Positions 5,969 to 13,731 of a DNA stretch of 15,911 bases are shown here, in pieces. The stretch is from Streptosporangiaceae bacterium (GTDB lineage Bacteria > Actinomycetota > Actinomycetes > Streptosporangiales > Streptosporangiaceae): NCBI GenBank assembly GCA_030039095.1, contig JASHQP010000548.1, positions 1 through 15,911 of the forward strand, written 5' to 3'. How positions within the stretch are numbered: the stretch's first letter is position 1; each line of letters begins with the position of its first letter. Position numbers and translations under genes: made by a program. The notes under the pieces are model-generated. The model worked only from the letters and a program-made list of their open reading frames with translations, was not told the DNA's origin and did not search any database.

Positions 5969-7435
5969 TCAGGCTGTGGTCTTGGCGCTCAGGTCGGTCA
6001 GTTCGGTGCTGGCCGACCGCCGGGACCGCAGCACCCAGGTCGACGCGAAGCCCACCACGAGCAGCGCCAGCGCGAACCACGGGGCGAGGATGGTCGGGCT
6101 GGTGACCTTGTAGAACGACCCGAAGATGGCGCCCGCGGTGATCAGGATGCCGAGCACGGCCGACACCACCAGCGAGACCCGGCGCTGCGAGGTCGCGAAC
6201 GTGCGCAGCGACCCCACCGACATCAGCAGGTAGACCACCACCAGCGCGAAGCCGCCGAACGTGGAGCCCCAGGCGAACATCGCGAAGTAGTGCGGCGTGG
6301 CCGGCAGCGCGAACAGGCCGGTCCAGAACAGATCCAGGAGCAGGGTCACGATCGCCGCCCCGATGATGAACACCGCGGCGCCGACCGGCGAGTTGTGCCG
6401 CTTGGACACGATCGCCAGCTGCGCCGGGATCCGGCGGTCGCGGGCCATCGCGAAGATCCCCCGGGACGCGGACACGGCGCACCCGATCGCCACAGCGAGC
6501 ATGTCGAACAGCACCACGAGTTCCAGCAGCCGGTCGATCCAGGTGCCGCCGAATCCGCCCGCGCTGGCCGGCCCGCCCAGCGCGAACAGCGGAGCGGACG
6601 CCGCCGCCGTCAGCGTCTTCAGGCTGTAGTGGAAGCCGGCCACCTCGACGTACGTGGCCAGGACGAAGAACACGGTGGCGATCCCGGCAGTGGTCATGAC
6701 CGCGATCGGGATCTCCCGGCGCGGGTTGGGCGTCTCCTCGGCCAGGTTCGCCGCGGTCTCGAACCCCACGAACAGCAGCACGCCGTACAGCACGCCGAAG
6801 AAGATCCCGGACCAGCCGTCGGAGGCGGACGACGGGTTGAACGGCTTCAGGCTGTTCGCCGATCCGAGCTTCACGATCACGGTTATGAAGAAGATCAGCA
6901 CGACGATCATCGAGACCAGCGCCAGCGCCAGCTGGCTGCGGGTGGACAGGCGCACCCCGAAGTACAGGATCGCCGCGATCAGCGCGATCACGATCAGCGT
7001 CCAGGCCCATGCGGGCAGCGGGTTCACCTTGAACTCCGACGCGATCGTGCTCTGCAGGTACCCCCCGATCAGCAGCAGCAGGCCGGTGAGCAGGACGACG
7101 ACGCCGCCGTAGTACAGCCAGCCCGCGGCCGTGCCGACCCGCTCGCCGAGCCCGCGGGTGACGTAGTCGTACAGCGACCCCGCGGCGTGGATCTCCTTGA
7201 CGTAGGCCGACACGATCCAGCCCAGCGCGAACACCCCGACGGCCGCGATCAGCACCGACAGTGGCGACGCGATGCCGCCGCCCTTGCCGGAGGCGCTGAT
7301 CACGCCGACGACCAGTGGGATCACGAACGCCGAGGAGAACACCGGGCCCATGAACCCGACGGACTGCGCGATCACATCGGGCAGGGAGAGGATCTTCGCC
7401 CCAAGGCGCTCGTAGCCCGGCTCGGAACTGGCCAT
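5969..7435 (-). CDS. APC superfamily amino acid/amine permease
   Basis: A 488-residue integral membrane transporter of the amino acid-polyamine-organocation family (usual length 450-550, about 12 membrane segments). It shows the family pattern: SVGFMGPVFSSAFVIPLVVG in the first helix, KEIHAAGSLYDYVTRGLG between helices 2 and 3 (about 80-97), and FVGFETAANLAEETPNPRR (222-240) at helix 6, the most diagnostic segment. A polar helix-10 loop, SRGIFAMARDRRIPAQLA, follows. Likely a cation-coupled importer of an amino acid or amine; the substrate cannot be read from sequence. AAAGGAG lies 5 nt before the ATG. It follows the amidohydrolase by 10 bp, so the two form one transcription unit and the permease probably feeds that enzyme or the neighbouring ureohydrolase. 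Confidence 0.94.
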   Translation of the reverse strand: MASSEPGYERLGAKILSLPDVIAQSVGFMGPVFSSAFVIPLVVGVISASGKGGGIASPLSVLIAAVGVFALGWIVSAYVKEIHAAGSLYDYVTRGLGERVGTAAGWLYYGGVVVLLTGLLLLIGGYLQSTIASEFKVNPLPAWAWTLIVIALIAAILYFGVRLSTRSQLALALVSMIVVLIFFITVIVKLGSANSLKPFNPSSASDGWSGIFFGVLYGVLLFVGFETAANLAEETPNPRREIPIAVMTTAGIATVFFVLATYVEVAGFHYSLKTLTAAASAPLFALGGPASAGGFGGTWIDRLLELVVLFDMLAVAIGCAVSASRGIFAMARDRRIPAQLAIVSKRHNSPVGAAVFIIGAAIVTLLLDLFWTGLFALPATPHYFAMFAWGSTFGGFALVVVYLLMSVGSLRTFATSQRRVSLVVSAVLGILITAGAIFGSFYKVTSPTILAPWFALALLVVGFASTWVLRSRRSASTELTDLSAKTTA

Positions 7436-7445
7436 CGTTTCTCCT

Positions 7446-8444
7446 TTACGGCAGCTTCAGTACGGCCCTGGCGTTGCCCGCGAAGATCGCGGACGCTTCG
7501 GCCTCGGGCAGCCCGAGCGCCTCGATGTTGGCGATCGTGTCGGGGACCACCCGTGGCCCCCCCAGTGGCATGTCGGTGCCGAACAGCACGTTGCCGGCGC
7601 CGAAGAAGTCAACGGCGCAGCGGACCGCGTGACCCGCACCGAACATCGCCGTGTCGGCGAAGAAGCGCCGGAAGTAATCGATGGGTTCCGCGGAAAGGCG
7701 CGACGTGACGTCGTCCCGGCGCGGATCCTCGAGCGGCGACGCCAGCCGCCCGGCGAAATGCGGCACCATCGCACCCGCATGGTGCGTGATGATCCTCAGC
7801 CCGGGATGGCGGTCGAAGCATCCCGAGTACACCAGCCGCGCCATGCACACCGACGTCTCGTAAGGCCAGCCCAGCGACCACCAGATTCCGAACTCGGAAC
7901 GCGTCTCCGCGGGATAGTCGGGCCACACGGCGCTGCGGGTCGGGTGGATCCACAGCGCCCCGCCGAGCCGGGTCACGGTCTCGAAGACCGGGTCGAAGCG
8001 CGGCGCGTCGAGCGGCGCCCCGCCGACGTTGGTGTGCAGCTGCGCGCCGAGCGCCCCGAGCTGTTTCATCGCCCGGGTCAGCTCGGCGGCGGCCGCTTCC
8101 GGGTCGTTCATCGGCAGCGCGGCGGCAAAGCCGGCGAACCGGTCCGGGTACCTGGCGACGAGCCCGGCCAGTTCGTCGTTGACGGCGCGGGCCAGGTCAC
8201 GGGCAACGGCCGGCGCCCCGAGCTGGTCGAGTGGCGGCACCGCGAGCGTCAGCACCTGGGTGTAGTCGTCGAACGGGTCGATCGCCCGCCACCGGGCGTC
8301 GAGGTCGACGAGCGCCGGGTCCTCGTGGATCCACTGCTGGTAGCCGAGGATCCGGTCGCTGACGTTGCTGCCGGACACGATCGACTCGAGCCGCCGCGCG
8401 TACGAAGGCGGGAGGATGTGAGCGAAGGCGTCGATCTTGCGCAC
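7446..8444 (-). CDS. Amidohydrolase family 2 (ACMSD-like) metal enzyme
   Basis: A 332-residue TIM-barrel metal enzyme of the amidohydrolase-2 group, which includes ACMSD-type decarboxylases and related hydrolases. Visible metal and catalytic positions: H9 in DAFAHILP, H167 in LWIHPTR, H221/H222 in ITHHAGAMVPHF, and D291 in LFGTDMPLGG. The first His of the usual HxH pair is Phe7, a form also seen in some actinomycete relatives, which limits confidence in the exact reaction. The C-terminus (AIFAGNARAVLKL) is the usual ending of the family. The GTG at 8444 has GGGGAGG upstream, and a near-consensus promoter lies 50-80 bp before it. It is first in an operon with the APC permease. Substrate unknown: a carboxylated ring or amide intermediate is plausible. 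Confidence 0.9.
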   Translation of the reverse strand: MRKIDAFAHILPPSYARRLESIVSGSNVSDRILGYQQWIHEDPALVDLDARWRAIDPFDDYTQVLTLAVPPLDQLGAPAVARDLARAVNDELAGLVARYPDRFAGFAAALPMNDPEAAAAELTRAMKQLGALGAQLHTNVGGAPLDAPRFDPVFETVTRLGGALWIHPTRSAVWPDYPAETRSEFGIWWSLGWPYETSVCMARLVYSGCFDRHPGLRIITHHAGAMVPHFAGRLASPLEDPRRDDVTSRLSAEPIDYFRRFFADTAMFGAGHAVRCAVDFFGAGNVLFGTDMPLGGPRVVPDTIANIEALGLPEAEASAIFAGNARAVLKLP

Positions 8445-8497
8445 GTTCCTCCCCTGGATCCTCGGGGTGGCGGCGGCTCCCGGCCGTCATTGGGGGG

Positions 8498-8526
8498 ATC
8501 GTATGGAAGCAAACGATCGGTGTCAA
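8498..8526 (-). promoter_or_regulatory. Strong sigma-70 (HrdB-type) promoter of the amidohydrolase-permease operon
   Basis: On the minus strand TTGACA (8526-8521), exactly 17 nt, then TACGAT (8503-8498). The start codon at 8444 leaves a leader of about 45 nt. An inverted repeat, GATCGT (8497-8502) and ACGATC (8513-8518), spans the -10 and spacer and is a likely operator. Confidence 0.75.
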
Positions 8527-8587
8527 GAGGTCGCGGCGGCCGCGGCCGGGCTGGGTCCGCTGGGCTACCCGGGCCGGTCTCGGCGGG

Positions 8588-9031
8588 CTACCCGGGCTGC
8601 GGCGAGAGGTGCTCGTGCACCGCGATCCAGCCGGCCGCCTCGCGGCGGAACACGATCGTCTCCCGTTCGTGGAGCGTCTGCTCGCCGAGTGCGCCGCGCA
8701 CGACCGTGGTCACCTCGTGGGTGAAGACGGCCGCGTCACCGAGCAGTTGCACAGCGGGCCGGTCGCTGCGGCAGGAGACCACGCGGAAGCCGTCCTGCTC
8801 CTCCCACTGCCGCCAGAGCCGCCGGTACCGCTCGCGCGAGGTCAGGCGGCCGGGGGTGGCGTAGAAGATGAACGTCGCGTCGGGCGCGAAGCAGGCGAAG
8901 TACCGGGCCGTGTCGTGCTCGCCAAACGCGCGGACCAGGTCCCGCGCCGCCGCCAGCACCGCTTCGGCGTCCCCGGCGTCCCCGGTGCCCTCGGTTCCCC
9001 CGGTGTCCCCCGCGGCCCCGGACGCCGTCAC
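8588..9031 (-). CDS. SnoaL-like / NTF2-fold protein
   Basis: A 147-residue protein with a SnoaL/DUF4440-type NTF2-like fold (about residues 21-145): [82 protein letters not shown]. Such proteins are cone-shaped barrels that act as isomerases, hydrolases or ligand-binding subunits. The first 20 residues are Gly/Thr/Asp-rich low-complexity sequence. The GTG start overlaps the agmatinase stop as GTGA, so it is translationally coupled and third in the permease-agmatinase operon. It probably acts on or binds a compound of the same pathway; there is no direct evidence for which. Confidence 0.85.
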   Translation of the reverse strand: MTASGAAGDTGGTEGTGDAGDAEAVLAAARDLVRAFGEHDTARYFACFAPDATFIFYATPGRLTSRERYRRLWRQWEEQDGFRVVSCRSDRPAVQLLGDAAVFTHEVTTVVRGALGEQTLHERETIVFRREAAGWIAVHEHLSPQPG

Positions 9032-10005
9032 GCCGAGGCCTTCCTCGCCGCCAGCGCGGAGAGCAGCTCGTAGGCCACGTGCGCCGCGGCGATCCCGGTG
9101 ATCTGGGCGTGGTCGTAGGCGGGCGCGACCTCGACGATGTCGGCGCCGACGAGGTTGAGCCGGGCGAACGAGCGCAGCGTGGCCAGCAGTTCCCGGCTGG
9201 TCAGCCCGCCGGCCTCCGGGGTGCCGGTGCCGGGCGCGTGCGCGGGGTCGAGCACGTCGATGTCGACGGACACGTAGACGGGCCGGTCGCCCACGCGCTG
9301 CGCGATCCGCTCGACCATGCCGCTCACGCCGATCTGCTCCACGTCGGTCGCGGGGATCACCTGGAAGCCCAGTTCGGCGTCGTCGGTGAGGTCGGCGCCG
9401 GCGTACAGCGACCCGCGGATGCCCGCGTGCAGGCAGCCGGACCGGTCGAGCAGCCCCTCCTCGGACGCCCGCCGGAACGGCGTGCCGTGCGTGTACGCGG
9501 CGCCGAAGTACGTGTCCCAGGTGTCCAGGTGCGCGTCGAAGTGGACGACGGCGACCGGGCCGTGCACCGCCGCCACCGCGCGCAGCAGCGGCAGCGCGAT
9601 CGTATGGTCGCCGCCGAGCGTCAGCAGGCAGCCGGCGCGTTCCAGGGCGCCGCGGGCACCGCGCTCGACCGCGGAGACCGCCTCGTCGATGCTGAACGGG
9701 TTGACCGCGAGGTCGCCAGCGTCGGCCACCTGCTGGCTGGCGAACGGCGCGACCTGCAGGGCCGGGTTGTAGGGGCGCAGCAGCCGGGACGACTCGCGGA
9801 TGTGGTTCGGGCCGAAGCGGGCGCCCGGCCGGTAGCTCACCCCGCTGTCGAACGGCACCCCGAGCACGGCGACGTCCGCCCTGGCCACCTCGTCGATCCT
9901 GGGCAGCCGGGCAAACGTCGCCTCGCCCACATACCGCGGCACCACGGTGGCGTCCACGGGCCCGACGTGGCCCCCTTGCGTGACCCGGGGTACGGGGTCG
10001 GTCAT
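9028..10005 (-). CDS. Agmatinase-family ureohydrolase
   Basis: A 325-residue binuclear manganese hydrolase of the arginase/agmatinase family that would cleave a guanidino compound to urea and an amine. All metal-binding motifs are intact: GGDHT (131-135), DAHLD (157-161) and SVDIDVLDP (246-254). [18 protein letters not shown] (49-66), HGTPFRRA (173-180) and GTPEAGG (261-267) place it with agmatinases, guanidinobutyrases and guanidinopropionases rather than arginases. The exact substrate (agmatine, 4-guanidinobutyrate or another) cannot be fixed, so no symbol is given. GGAGG lies 4 nt before the ATG, which overlaps the permease stop as ATGA. Second gene of a three-gene coupled operon; cytoplasmic. 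Confidence 0.93.
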   Translation of the reverse strand: MTDPVPRVTQGGHVGPVDATVVPRYVGEATFARLPRIDEVARADVAVLGVPFDSGVSYRPGARFGPNHIRESSRLLRPYNPALQVAPFASQQVADAGDLAVNPFSIDEAVSAVERGARGALERAGCLLTLGGDHTIALPLLRAVAAVHGPVAVVHFDAHLDTWDTYFGAAYTHGTPFRRASEEGLLDRSGCLHAGIRGSLYAGADLTDDAELGFQVIPATDVEQIGVSGMVERIAQRVGDRPVYVSVDIDVLDPAHAPGTGTPEAGGLTSRELLATLRSFARLNLVGADIVEVAPAYDHAQITGIAAAHVAYELLSALAARKASA

Positions 10006-11501
10006 CTGGCCTCCCTGACTGCCGCGTCGATCGCCTGCAGTTGCCGGTCGCTGGCCTCGATCGCGGATTGCTCTCCGGCGAGGTTCAGTGAGCGTGACGC
10101 CGTGAAGTACACCACGCCGGAGACGATGAGGCCGACCAGCCAGGAGTAGTCAACACCGCTCGTCACGTGATTGGGGAACCAGCCGGTATAGGAGAACCCG
10201 GCGATCGGCGGCAGCACCATGAACGGGATCTCCGCGATGAAGCCTGCGGCGTACGCGGTGAGGCCGCGCCAGCCCCACGCGCCGTAGACGCCGTCGGGCC
10301 GGAAGATGTCGGTGATCGCGTAGTGGCCGTGCCGGACGAAGAAGAAGTCCACCAGGTTGAGCGCGGTCCACGGCACCAGCAGGTAGAGCATCAGCGTCAG
10401 CGAGTTCAGCACGGCGTTGACCGCGGTGTCCGACGCGCTGGTCGAGATGCCGGCACCGATCGCGTACCAGATGAGGGTGAGCGCCACGATGGTCACCGCC
10501 CGCCACACGCGGCTGGTATGGATCTTGCGGAACGAGTCGACGCCGGTGAGTACCGTCAGCATCGCGCCGTAGGCGTTCATGCCCATCGTGGCCAGCAGCG
10601 CCGTGGCCGAGAGGAAGGCGGTGATCGAGCCGAGCGGTGCCGCGACCTTGTCGCCCACGAGTTGCAGGCCGACCAGGCCGTCCGAGACGTTGAGCCTGGT
10701 GGCGAGCCACGCGCCGAGCGCGATCAGCCAGACGGCCGAGCCTGAGGCGCCGAAGAACACGGCGGCGATGATCCCGCGCCTCGAGGTGTCCCGCGGCATG
10801 TAGCGGGAGTAGTCCGAGACGTACGGGGCGTAGGTGATGTTGTAGGCAGCAGCAACCGAGAACTGGGCCATGAACGCGGTGAACAGGAACGCGCCGGGGT
10901 GGCGCGGCTGCACACCGCCCGCGTGCCCGACCAGGATGGCTACCGTGATGATCGCGTAGCAGGGGAGCGAGATGATGAGCAGGAAGCGGAACACCCGGTG
11001 CACCCAGTCGTAGCCGAAGATCGCGAGCGCGGCGGCCAGCACGGCGGTGGCGATCGCCACGCCGCCCGCGCTCCAGCCGAACGCGCCATGCAGGCCGCTC
11101 GCCATCAGCACCTGATCGGCGACGTTGAACGCCATGTACGTAAACAGCACGGCGAACAGCGCGACCACCACGCCCCGGTAGCCGAGCTGGGCCCGGGTCT
11201 GGATCATCTGCGGCAGCCCGAAGACCGGGCCCTGGGTGCCGTGAAAGGCCATGAACAGCGTGCCGAACGCGATCCCGAGCACCCCGGCCAGGATGGACCA
11301 GCCCAGGGACAGGCCGAGCGAGGGGCCGACGAAACCGATCGGGATCGTGAAGTACTGGAAGTTGCCGAGGAACCACAGCATCGACTGCTGCCAGTTCTTG
11401 CCGTGCCGCTCCGGGTCCGGGATCCAGTCGATCGAGTGCACCTCGATCTGGCCGAGCAGGCCGCGGTCGAGTTCCTGCGGGGCGACGCCCGGTGCGGCCA
11501 T
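10002..11501 (-). CDS. NCS1 family (cytosine/purine/allantoin-type) permease
   Basis: A 499-residue membrane transporter of the nucleobase-cation-symport-1 family, about 12 segments. N-terminal [16 protein letters not shown] and the first helix [20 protein letters not shown] are typical, as are [20 protein letters not shown] (helix 2), [20 protein letters not shown] (about residues 229-248) and [15 protein letters not shown] near the end of the core. NCS1 substrates include cytosine, allantoin, hydantoins and similar nitrogen-rich small molecules. Coupled to a ureohydrolase, its cargo here is more likely a guanidino or ureido compound (inference). AGGAGG lies 4 nt before the ATG. First gene of the operon, divergent from the XRE-cupin regulator. 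Confidence 0.93.
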   Translation of the reverse strand: MAAPGVAPQELDRGLLGQIEVHSIDWIPDPERHGKNWQQSMLWFLGNFQYFTIPIGFVGPSLGLSLGWSILAGVLGIAFGTLFMAFHGTQGPVFGLPQMIQTRAQLGYRGVVVALFAVLFTYMAFNVADQVLMASGLHGAFGWSAGGVAIATAVLAAALAIFGYDWVHRVFRFLLIISLPCYAIITVAILVGHAGGVQPRHPGAFLFTAFMAQFSVAAAYNITYAPYVSDYSRYMPRDTSRRGIIAAVFFGASGSAVWLIALGAWLATRLNVSDGLVGLQLVGDKVAAPLGSITAFLSATALLATMGMNAYGAMLTVLTGVDSFRKIHTSRVWRAVTIVALTLIWYAIGAGISTSASDTAVNAVLNSLTLMLYLLVPWTALNLVDFFFVRHGHYAITDIFRPDGVYGAWGWRGLTAYAAGFIAEIPFMVLPPIAGFSYTGWFPNHVTSGVDYSWLVGLIVSGVVYFTASRSLNLAGEQSAIEASDRQLQAIDAAVREAR

Positions 11502-11531
11502 GGGCCCTCCTCAGGTAGCATCCTGGCAGAT

Positions 11532-11560
11532 ATGGTCACCATCAGTTTCCTGGCTGTCAA
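11532..11560 (-). promoter_or_regulatory. Probable promoter and operator of the permease-agmatinase operon
   Basis: A perfect TTGACA -35 (minus strand, 11560-11555) is followed after 17 nt by GACCAT (11537-11532), a weak -10. The -10 lies inside ATGGT-C-ACCAT (11532-11542), a perfect 11-bp palindrome. A weak -10 under an operator next to a divergent regulator is typical of a regulated promoter. The XRE-cupin protein is the natural candidate to bind here. Confidence 0.5.
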
Positions 11561-11581
11561 CCCTTGTTTCATGAATCCGAG

Positions 11582-11627
11582 GAGCGTGCAACAGAGCGTG
11601 ACGGCCGGGGGCATGCGGCGGAGCGTT
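11582..11627. repeat. Three GAGCGT direct repeats before the regulator gene
   Basis: GAGCGTG at 11582-11588 and 11594-11600 (12 bp apart), then GAGCGTT at 11621-11627, in the leader or promoter of the XRE-cupin gene. Short motifs, so chance is possible in GC-rich DNA; they may be regulator half-sites. Confidence 0.35.
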
Positions 11628-11673
11628 ACGCCGGAGGGCGCGAAAGAGGCAGCCAGGCCGGCGGAGGGCCTCG

Positions 11674-12291
11674 GTGCCGGGCATGGGTGACCGGCGCGAG
11701 CCGACTCAGGGCGCCGACTCCCGCCGCATCGGCGCGCAGCTTCGCGCGGCCCGGCTCGCGGCGCGGATGAGCATGGCCGAGGTGGCCGAGCAGAGCGGGC
11801 TGACCAAGGGCTTCGTGTCCAAGCTGGAGCGCGATCTCGCCAACGTGTCGGTCGCGTCGCTGCTGCGGCTGTGCGACGCGCTGGGCATCTCTGTCGGCGC
11901 GCTGTTCTCCGAGGCCAAGGGCGAGGTCGTCCGGCACGACGCCTATCCGGCCGTCAACTTCGGCGGGCTCGGCGGTGTCACCGAGTACCAGCTGACGCCG
12001 TCGGGCGAGAAGCGGATGCTGGCGCTGCTCAGCGAGATCGAGCCCGGCGGCGGCAGTGGCGACGAACCGTACTCGCTGCCCGTCGACGTGGAGTTCGTCT
12101 TCGTGCTCGACGGCAGGCTCCGGCTGGACGTCGCCGGTGAGGATGTCGTGCTCGAGCGGGGCGACGCGTTCACGTTCGCGTCCGGCACCGAGCACACCTT
12201 CCGCGCGGTGCAGGATTCCGGGCTGACCCGCGTGCTGTGGGTCATGTCTCCCGCGCTGCCCGACACCGATGGCTGGCAGCAGTTCCGCTAG
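11674..12291 (+). CDS. XRE-family transcriptional regulator with C-terminal cupin domain
   Basis: A 205-residue regulator. Residues about 18-75 form a lambda-repressor-like helix-turn-helix (IGAQLRAARLAARMSMAEVA, then SGLTKGFVSKLERDLANVSV). Residues about 110-195 form a cupin sensor domain (VEFVFVLDGRLRLDVAGEDV, then ERGDAFTFASGTEHTF). The usual metal-binding His pair of the first cupin motif is absent (YSLPVDVEF), so ligand binding may be metal-free. The layout matches PuuR-type regulators that control polyamine and amino acid use. The GTG at 11674 is chosen because GGAGG lies 6 nt upstream; an ATG at 11683 is too far from it. It is divergent from the NCS1 permease operon, its probable target, and ends 21 bp from the converging P450 gene. 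Confidence 0.9.
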   Translation: MPGMGDRREPTQGADSRRIGAQLRAARLAARMSMAEVAEQSGLTKGFVSKLERDLANVSVASLLRLCDALGISVGALFSEAKGEVVRHDAYPAVNFGGLGGVTEYQLTPSGEKRMLALLSEIEPGGGSGDEPYSLPVDVEFVFVLDGRLRLDVAGEDVVLERGDAFTFASGTEHTFRAVQDSGLTRVLWVMSPALPDTDGWQQFR

Positions 12292-12312
12292 CTGCCCGTT
12301 CCGGCCCCTGAA

Positions 12313-13551
12313 TCAGGCCAGGCGGACGCGGACCGGGAGCTCGCGCAGCCCGTTGGTGAAGTTGGACCGGATCCGGCGCGGCGGCCCGGCCGGCTCGAAA
12401 CTGGCCACGCGCCGGGCCAGCGCGGCGAGCACCACCCGCACCTCCAGCCGGGCGAGGTGCGCGCCCAGGCACAGGTGCGGGCCGCCGCGCCCGAAGCTGA
12501 GGTGCCGGTTGGGGGTCCGCCCGACGTCGAAGACATCCGGGTCGGGGAACTCGCCGGAGTCCCGGTTGCCCGACACGTACCAGAGCACGACCTTGTCGCC
12601 GGCCCGGATCGAGGCCCCGCCGAGCGAGGTGTCCGCGGTCGCGGTCCGGCGCATGAAGTGCGTGGGGCAGGTCCACCGCAGCACCTCGTCGGTGGCGGTA
12701 TCCAGCAGCAGAGGGTCGGAGCGCAGCCGCCGCCACTGCTCCGGGTGCTCGCAGAACGCGAGGATCCCCTGGGCGATCGCGATCCGGGTGGTCTCGTTGC
12801 CGGCCACGACAAGGATCGAGAAGAAGTTGTCGAGGTCGGTCTCGCTCAGCCGGTCGCCGTCGACCTCCGCGCGCAGCAGCGTGGACAGAAGGTCGTCCCC
12901 GGGAGCGTGCAGCCGCTCGGCGACGATCCCGCGGCCGAGCTCCCACAGTTGCTTGCCGTACGGGCTGCGGAACGGGAACAGGCGGTAGGCGTCGGTGTCG
13001 TCGCGGCCCCAGACCACGTCGGTGACGTCCGGGTCGGTGTTGGCGATCAGCCGGTCGCCGAGGTCGATGAACCTGTCCAGGTCCGCCTCGGGCAGGCCCA
13101 TGATCCGGGCCAGCACGCGGATCGGCACCTCCTTGGCGATGGCGTCGACGAACTCGATCTCGCCGTCGCGGAGCCCGGTATCCAGCACGTGCTCGGTGAG
13201 CTGCTCGACGAAGTGCTGGTACACCGCGACCGCGCGCTGCGAGAAGCTGCCGGACACGATCTTGCGCAGCTTGGTGTGTTCCGGCGGGTCGGTGTCGATG
13301 ATCGTGCGGCGGGCAACCATGTCCTCGTCGGTCGGCTCCTCGAACGAGATGCCCCGCGCGGACGAGAACGTGCCAACGTCGCGGCTTGCTGCGACAATGT
13401 CTTTGTAACAAAGGACTGACCAGAAGCCCGAATTCGGCGGCGCCTCGTCATGCCAGGCGACCGGCGCCTCCCGGCGCAGCCGGGCGAACTCGGGATATGG
13501 GACGCCCCGCGCCCACATGTCAAGATCGGTCAGGTCGACATGCCCGGTCAT
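12313..13551 (-). CDS. Cytochrome P450
   Basis: A 412-residue soluble bacterial P450 monooxygenase, full length. I-helix oxygen-activation motif AGNETT (250-255), ExxR as E289-R292 in DEVLRW, and the haem-ligand loop FGRGGPHLCLG (353-363) with Cys361. The N-terminus (DMWARGVPYPEFARLRREAP, then GFWSVLCYKDIVAASRD, TFSSARG and DPPEHTKLRKIVS) resembles the CYP124/CYP125/CYP142 clan of lipid and steroid hydroxylases, so a hydrophobic substrate is plausible, not shown. No ferredoxin or reductase gene is in the window. The ATG at 13551 is the only sensible start; it lacks a ribosome binding site and sits 7 nt from a -10-like element, so the message may be leaderless. Divergent from the amidotransferase gene. 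Confidence 0.95.
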   Translation of the reverse strand: MTGHVDLTDLDMWARGVPYPEFARLRREAPVAWHDEAPPNSGFWSVLCYKDIVAASRDVGTFSSARGISFEEPTDEDMVARRTIIDTDPPEHTKLRKIVSGSFSQRAVAVYQHFVEQLTEHVLDTGLRDGEIEFVDAIAKEVPIRVLARIMGLPEADLDRFIDLGDRLIANTDPDVTDVVWGRDDTDAYRLFPFRSPYGKQLWELGRGIVAERLHAPGDDLLSTLLRAEVDGDRLSETDLDNFFSILVVAGNETTRIAIAQGILAFCEHPEQWRRLRSDPLLLDTATDEVLRWTCPTHFMRRTATADTSLGGASIRAGDKVVLWYVSGNRDSGEFPDPDVFDVGRTPNRHLSFGRGGPHLCLGAHLARLEVRVVLAALARRVASFEPAGPPRRIRSNFTNGLRELPVRVRLA

Positions 13552-13558
13552 GGCATTT

Positions 13559-13587
13559 AGTTTGGCACCAAACGAACGACCGGGCAA
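13559..13587 (-). promoter_or_regulatory. Probable leaderless promoter and operator of the P450 gene
   Basis: On the minus strand TTGCCC (13587-13582), 17 nt, then CAAACT (13564-13559), leaving 7 nt to the ATG. Overlapping it is GTTTGG-CA-CCAAAC (13560-13573), a perfect 6-bp-arm inverted repeat that could bind a repressor such as the nearby MarR protein. Motif matches are moderate. Confidence 0.45.
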
Positions 13588-13619
13588 CGGCGGGACGGGC
13601 CGCGACGGGCCGCGGCGCC

Positions 13620-13686
13620 GGCAGGCTGCGGCGCTGGCAGGCTGCGGCGTCTGCAGGCTGTGGCGCCGTCGGGCTGCGGCACGTCC
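13620..13686. repeat. Four-copy tandem repeat with exact 16-bp period
   Basis: GGCTGCGGC (third copy GGCTGTGGC) starts at 13624, 13640, 13656 and 13672, each 16 bp apart, within units such as GGCAGGCTGCGGCGCT. It fills the space between the divergent P450 and amidotransferase genes. A 16-bp period is not a multiple of three and so is not coding; it may be a slippage product or a phased protein-binding array. Confidence 0.75.
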
Positions 13687-13731
13687 GGCACGGCCCGCCG
13701 CGGTAAGCAGCAGTAACGGGAGGATCGGTCC

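Noticed and set aside
5930..7708. Long plus-strand open frame opposite the APC permease and amidohydrolase genes
   Set aside because: The product is His/Gln/Arg/Asp-rich low-complexity sequence with no domain, no ribosome binding site, and runs across two real genes and their gap. It is the usual antisense shadow in GC-rich DNA.
9079..10149. Plus-strand open frame opposite the agmatinase gene
   Set aside because: Shadow of the agmatinase: its metal-binding motifs are intact on the minus strand, whereas this frame is compositionally biased and crosses a gene boundary.
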